From Coxiellaceae bacterium UBA6002 (GTDB lineage Bacteria; Pseudomonadota; Gammaproteobacteria; UBA6002), in assembly GCA_002429595.1 (NCBI GenBank), contig DJAM01000103.1:1-8306 (forward strand): a DNA stretch of 8,306 nt, in the 5' to 3' direction. This document shows, piece by piece, positions 5,468 through 8,306 of the stretch (positions are counted from its first letter, which is position 1; each line of letters begins with the position of its first letter). The position numbers and the translations under genes are program-made. The notes below the pieces were generated by a model, which saw only the letters and a program-made list of their open reading frames with translations, was not told the origin of the DNA and made no database searches.

Positions 5468-7249
5468 TTAATTATCTGATAAAGGTTTACGTAGCTTAAT
5501 TCCCAGCTCTAACATCTGCTGCTCTGAAACTTCGGCAGGCGCTTTGGTTAGCGGGCATTGAGCCGATTGAGTTTTAGGAAAAGCAATCACGTCTCGAATT
5601 GATTTGCCACCTGCCATTAACATCACCAAACGGTCAACACCAAAGGCAATGCCGCCATGCGGTGGCGCACCATATTTTAAACCATTCAGCAGATGATCAA
5701 ACTGAGCATGGGCCTCATCTTCTGAAATACCAAGCAGTTTGAATACCGCTTTTTGCAAGGTAATATTATCTATTCGAATCGAGCCACCCCCAATTTCATA
5801 GCCATTCAAGACTATGTCGTAAGCCCTAGATAAAGCGTTTCCTGGATCCTTTAAGAGTACTTCTGGATCTTTAATGGTTGGTGCAGTAAATGGATGATGC
5901 AAAGACTCCCAACGTTTAGTGATGTCATTGTAAGCAAACATCGGGAAATCAACTATCCAAACAGGACGCCAACCGCCTTCCACAAGACCTTTGTCCTGCG
6001 CAATTTTGACCCGCAACGCGGCAAATGAATCATTCACAACGCTAGCTTTATCTGCTGCAAAGAAAATGATATCGCCATCTTTAGCATCAACACGAGTCAA
6101 AATGGCCTGCACAACTGTTTCAGGAATAAATTTTAAAATTGGTGATTGTAATCCTTCGAGACCTTGAGCGAGATTATTGACCTTAATATAAGCCAGTCCT
6201 TTCGCACCGTAATTTGCAACAAATTGAGTGTAATCGTCTATTTCTTTGCGGCTTATCTCTGCACCTTGGGGCACCTTTAATGCCGCCACTCGACAATCAG
6301 GCCGATTGGCCGGATCTGCAAACACTTTAAATTCTACGCCAGCCAACAAGTCTTTTACTTCCACGAGCTCTAGTGGAATCCGCAAATCGGGACGATCAAC
6401 GCCAAAGCGTTGTACCGCTTCTGCATATGACATGCGCGGGAACGGATTAGGTAACGCTACATTCATAACGTCAGCGAATAAACTTCGGATCATCTCTTCC
6501 ATCAAATTCATGATGATTTCTTCGTCGATGAATGACATCTCGATGTCGAGCTGAGTAAATTCTGGTTGTCGATCGGCTCGTAAATCCTCATCCCGAAAAC
6601 ATTTCACTACCTGATAGTATCGATCAAAACCAGCCACCATCAGTAATTGTTTAAAGATCTGAGGTGATTGGGGTAACGCATAAAAGTGACCAGGGCTGAC
6701 CCGACTTGGAACGAGATAATCGCGAGCACCTTCTGGAGTTGACTTGGTTAAGAAAGGTGTTTCAACATCGATAAAATGTCGTTCATCTAAAAAATGGCGC
6801 AAATAGCGCAAAGTAGTTGCTCTTAATATCATCCGATTCGCCATTTCAGGACGACGCAAATCGATATAACGATAGCGCAAGCGTATTTCTTCGCCGATAT
6901 CTTGGAATTCATCAATCCGGAATGGGGGCGGTTCTGCCTGATTTAAAATTGTGATTGATTTAGCAATGACTTCCACTTTACCGCTTGGCAAGTCTTTATT
7001 TACTGTCCCTTCAGGTCGGTGCTGCACAAGTCCTTTGACTTTCAACACATATTCACTGCGCACCCCCTCAGCAACTTTAAAGGCATCTTCCTGGTCAGGA
7101 TGAAACACGATTTGAACAAGACCTTTAACATCTCGAAGGTCAATGAAGATCACGCCACCATGATCTCGACGTCGATGGACCCAGCCGCAAAGTTCAACCT
7201 CTTGATTGATTAACGATTCATTTACTTGCCCGCAATAATGACTACGCAT
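5468..7249 (-). CDS. aspS: Aspartyl-tRNA synthetase, non-discriminating type (predicted)
   Basis: This class IIb synthetase charges tRNA with aspartate. The 593-residue product is of normal bacterial length. It has an OB-fold anticodon-binding domain (about 1-105), class II motif 1 ending at Pro165 (VETPFL), motif 2 FRDEDLR (218-224), a bacterial GAD insertion (about 285-415), and motif 3 GVDRL (537-541, Arg540). His30 in HRRRDHGG and Gly81 in RPEG correspond to His31 and Gly82 of Pseudomonas aeruginosa AspRS, residues shown to relax tRNA choice; E. coli has Leu30 there. I therefore predict that it also makes Asp-tRNA(Asn), for GatCAB to amidate. The start gives MRSHYCGQ, matching the family, with AGGA and a short A/T spacer upstream. 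It follows the DUF502 gene after 31 nt with no convincing promoter. Confidence 0.97.
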   Translation of the reverse strand: MRSHYCGQVNESLINQEVELCGWVHRRRDHGGVIFIDLRDVKGLVQIVFHPDQEDAFKVAEGVRSEYVLKVKGLVQHRPEGTVNKDLPSGKVEVIAKSITILNQAEPPPFRIDEFQDIGEEIRLRYRYIDLRRPEMANRMILRATTLRYLRHFLDERHFIDVETPFLTKSTPEGARDYLVPSRVSPGHFYALPQSPQIFKQLLMVAGFDRYYQVVKCFRDEDLRADRQPEFTQLDIEMSFIDEEIIMNLMEEMIRSLFADVMNVALPNPFPRMSYAEAVQRFGVDRPDLRIPLELVEVKDLLAGVEFKVFADPANRPDCRVAALKVPQGAEISRKEIDDYTQFVANYGAKGLAYIKVNNLAQGLEGLQSPILKFIPETVVQAILTRVDAKDGDIIFFAADKASVVNDSFAALRVKIAQDKGLVEGGWRPVWIVDFPMFAYNDITKRWESLHHPFTAPTIKDPEVLLKDPGNALSRAYDIVLNGYEIGGGSIRIDNITLQKAVFKLLGISEDEAHAQFDHLLNGLKYGAPPHGGIAFGVDRLVMLMAGGKSIRDVIAFPKTQSAQCPLTKAPAEVSEQQMLELGIKLRKPLSDN

Positions 7250-7280
7250 AATTTTTCCTGTAATAAAATAGTCTAAGACG

Positions 7281-7913
7281 TTAGATAGATTCTTTGCTTA
7301 AACGCGATTTCTGTTCGGCCATCGAAGGCGGTAGCACAACACCAAGTGATATAATGTATTTAAGTGCTTGATCAATGGTCATCTTTAATTCTACAACTTG
7401 TTGCTTTGGAACTAAAAGTAAAAATCCGGCAGTAGGATTAGGCGTCGTGGGAACGAAAACTGTAATAAGCTCTTCACTTTGATCCTCATCAGGCCGCTTG
7501 AAACCCGTCCCGGTTTGAAATGCTAGCGTCCAGACATCTTTTCGAGGATATTCAATCAATAATACTTTTCTAAACGACTGACCTTCAGGAGAGAACAAGG
7601 TGCTCAACACTTGCTTTACAGCCATGTAAATAGACCGAACAAGTGGGATTCTAGATAATAGACTTTCCCACAAAGTTAAAAACCAAGTACCAATAAAATT
7701 GGTGACTAACATCCCCGTTAAAAAGACCAGAGCAATACCAAAAATTATCCCAAGCCCTGGAATATGAAAACCAAAGATGATATCGGGCTGGTAATCACGC
7801 GGCAGTAAAGACAAACTTTGGTCGACGATCGCCACTACAAATTTGATAATCAGCAATGTCACCCAAATAGGTAACAAAACCAGCAAACCTGCAATGAAAT
7901 ATCGTTTTAACAT
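7281..7913 (-). CDS. DUF502 family inner-membrane protein
   Basis: The function of this family is not known to me for bacteria. The 210-residue product has two membrane segments, at about 6-30 and 53-77. Each is glycine- and hydrophobic-rich, and they are joined by a short loop with the IPGLGIIFG turn. The conserved segments SRIPLVRSIYMAVKQV (87-102) and FVPTTPNPTAGFLLLVP (153-169) are the hallmark of DUF502; plant members are the LIKE-COV proteins. The C-terminal ~130 residues are probably one soluble domain with a proline-rich turn. The start lies 2 nt after the stop of the zinc-ribbon gene, with AAAGG about 6 nt upstream, so the two are probably cotranscribed. It sits directly before aspS, but nothing in the sequence suggests a link to tRNA charging. 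Confidence 0.9.
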   Translation of the reverse strand: MLKRYFIAGLLVLLPIWVTLLIIKFVVAIVDQSLSLLPRDYQPDIIFGFHIPGLGIIFGIALVFLTGMLVTNFIGTWFLTLWESLLSRIPLVRSIYMAVKQVLSTLFSPEGQSFRKVLLIEYPRKDVWTLAFQTGTGFKRPDEDQSEELITVFVPTTPNPTAGFLLLVPKQQVVELKMTIDQALKYIISLGVVLPPSMAEQKSRLSKESI

Positions 7914-7915
7914 GA

Positions 7916-8188
7916 CTAACCTTTAGAATCCGATGAAGGTGTTTTTTCCGTTGGCTTAGGAGTAGTACTTTCTGTCGTACTCGCCGTTGTCTCTTTTTTC
8001 TTACCACTTTCTTTAAAGTCGGTCACGTACCAACCGGTGCCTTTCAGTTGGAATTGTGTGGAAGAAATAACTTTTTCAAGACTATTTTTACCACATTTTT
8101 GGCATTCCGTTAAAGGAGAATCCGAAACTTTCTGGATAACTTCTAGTTCGTTACCGCAGGATGTGCAGCGGTATTCGTATATTGGCAT
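7916..8188 (-). CDS. FmdB family zinc-ribbon protein (putative regulatory)
   Basis: This is a small protein of the FmdB/CxxC_CxxC_SSSS family, often labelled a putative regulatory protein; the biological role is unproven. The 90-residue product begins MPIYEYRCTSCG, the family signature, and has two Cys-X2-Cys knuckles (Cys8/Cys11 and Cys29/Cys32) expected to bind one zinc. After the ribbon comes FQLKGTGWYVTDF (46-58), also typical. The tail from about residue 63 is low-complexity Thr/Ser/Lys/Pro and probably disordered. GAGGAG lies 9 nt before the ATG. It is the first gene of the cluster in the window, with a possible promoter in the 118-nt leader. Family members are frequently found ahead of a DUF502 gene and aspS, as here. 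Confidence 0.93.
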   Translation of the reverse strand: MPIYEYRCTSCGNELEVIQKVSDSPLTECQKCGKNSLEKVISSTQFQLKGTGWYVTDFKESGKKKETTASTTESTTPKPTEKTPSSDSKG

Positions 8189-8197
8189 TGGGCGTGG

Positions 8198-8203
8198 CTC
8201 CTC
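8198..8203 (-). promoter_or_regulatory. Shine-Dalgarno of the FmdB-family gene
   Basis: Coding-strand GAGGAG sits 9 nt before the ATG at 8188. It is a good match to the anti-Shine-Dalgarno and supports this start, which also yields the conserved MPIYEY N-terminus. Confidence 0.75.
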
Positions 8204-8228
8204 AATAAATCTGTATTAATATTACTTA

Positions 8229-8258
8229 ATAGTAGCCCTTAGGTAGGGGAACCAGCAA
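8229..8258 (-). promoter_or_regulatory. Possible sigma-70 promoter for the cluster
   Basis: On the minus strand TTGCTG (8253-8258) is followed after 18 nt by TACTAT (8229-8234), a partial match to the -35 and -10 consensus. It lies about 40 nt ahead of the first ATG, a sensible place for a leader. The match is modest, and the AT-rich stretch near 8210-8230 raises the chance of a random hit. Confidence 0.3.
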
Positions 8259-8288
8259 TACTATAGAGACATTTCCTACCGTTCTATC

Positions 8289-8306
8289 GTTCCCGTTCCC
8301 GTTCCC
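8289..8306. repeat. GTTCCC hexamer tandem repeat at the window edge
   Basis: Three perfect head-to-tail copies of GTTCCC occupy 8289-8306 and run off the right edge, so the array may be longer. It reads GGGAAC on the coding strand and lies upstream of the first gene. A single inverted copy, GGGAAC, occurs nearby at 8247-8252. Confidence 0.7.

Noticed and set aside
6246..6554. 102-residue plus-strand frame inside aspS
   Set aside because: It is antisense to a strongly conserved AspRS region and resembles no family I know.
7250..7280. Promoter in the 31-nt gap before aspS
   Set aside because: AT-rich TATTTT is present, but nothing resembling TTGACA lies at a suitable distance in the end of the DUF502 gene.
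7795..8007. 70-residue basic frame spanning the zinc-ribbon/DUF502 junction
   Set aside because: It overlaps two well-supported family members in another frame and shows no recognisable domain.
8260..8265. TATAGT as a -10 box for the first gene
   Set aside because: It is a good -10 match alone, but the -35 position at 17-nt spacing reads GATAGA, with no better option at 16-18 nt.
1..8306. CRISPR array, insertion sequence, tRNA, rRNA or phage remnant
   Set aside because: The window is filled by eleven conserved genes with gaps of at most 31 nt. No regularly spaced repeat-spacer units, transposase motifs or tRNA-like folds were seen.

Overview
The window is an ordinary but very compact housekeeping stretch from a gammaproteobacterium. 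All eleven genes lie on the minus strand, so they read from high to low coordinates. Base composition is moderate to slightly AT-rich by eye and looks uniform. The ruvC-ruvA-ruvB-ybgC-tolQ-tolR-tolA order next to aspS and yebC is the arrangement known from Pseudomonas, Legionella and Coxiella relatives. The composition, the non-discriminating type of AspRS and the fmdB-like/DUF502 genes ahead of aspS would suit a Legionellales-like organism. That placement is an inference, not proof.

Layout in transcription order: a short leader with a tandem GTTCCC hexamer at the right edge (8189-8306); an FmdB-family zinc-ribbon protein (7916-8188); a DUF502 membrane protein (7281-7913); aspS (5468-7249); yebC (4721-5455); ruvC (4223-4711); ruvA (3576-4226); ruvB (2570-3619, start corrected); ybgC (2137-2544); tolQ (1442-2137); tolR (1017-1442); tolA (40-1020); then a 21-bp-period tandem repeat running off the left edge (1-35). 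Gaps between genes are at most 31 nt. Four junctions are ATGA or TAATG overlaps (ruvC/ruvA, ybgC/tolQ, tolQ/tolR, tolR/tolA), and ruvA overlaps ruvB by 44 nt. No stretch over 300 bases lacks a gene.

Functionally there are three blocks: tRNA charging and translation (aspS, yebC); Holliday-junction processing (RuvA and RuvB migrate the junction, RuvC cuts it); and the Tol envelope machine (TolQ-TolR proton-driven motor, TolA periplasmic arm, with YbgC as the usual operon companion). tolB and pal would be expected beyond the left edge. The Tol genes look like a translationally coupled unit.

I found no new biological system. The points worth a second look are the non-discriminating AspRS signature, the ruvA tail that runs over the ruvB start, two 8-nt homopolymers in tolA, and short repeats at both ends. 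The end repeats may mark contig boundaries rather than biology.
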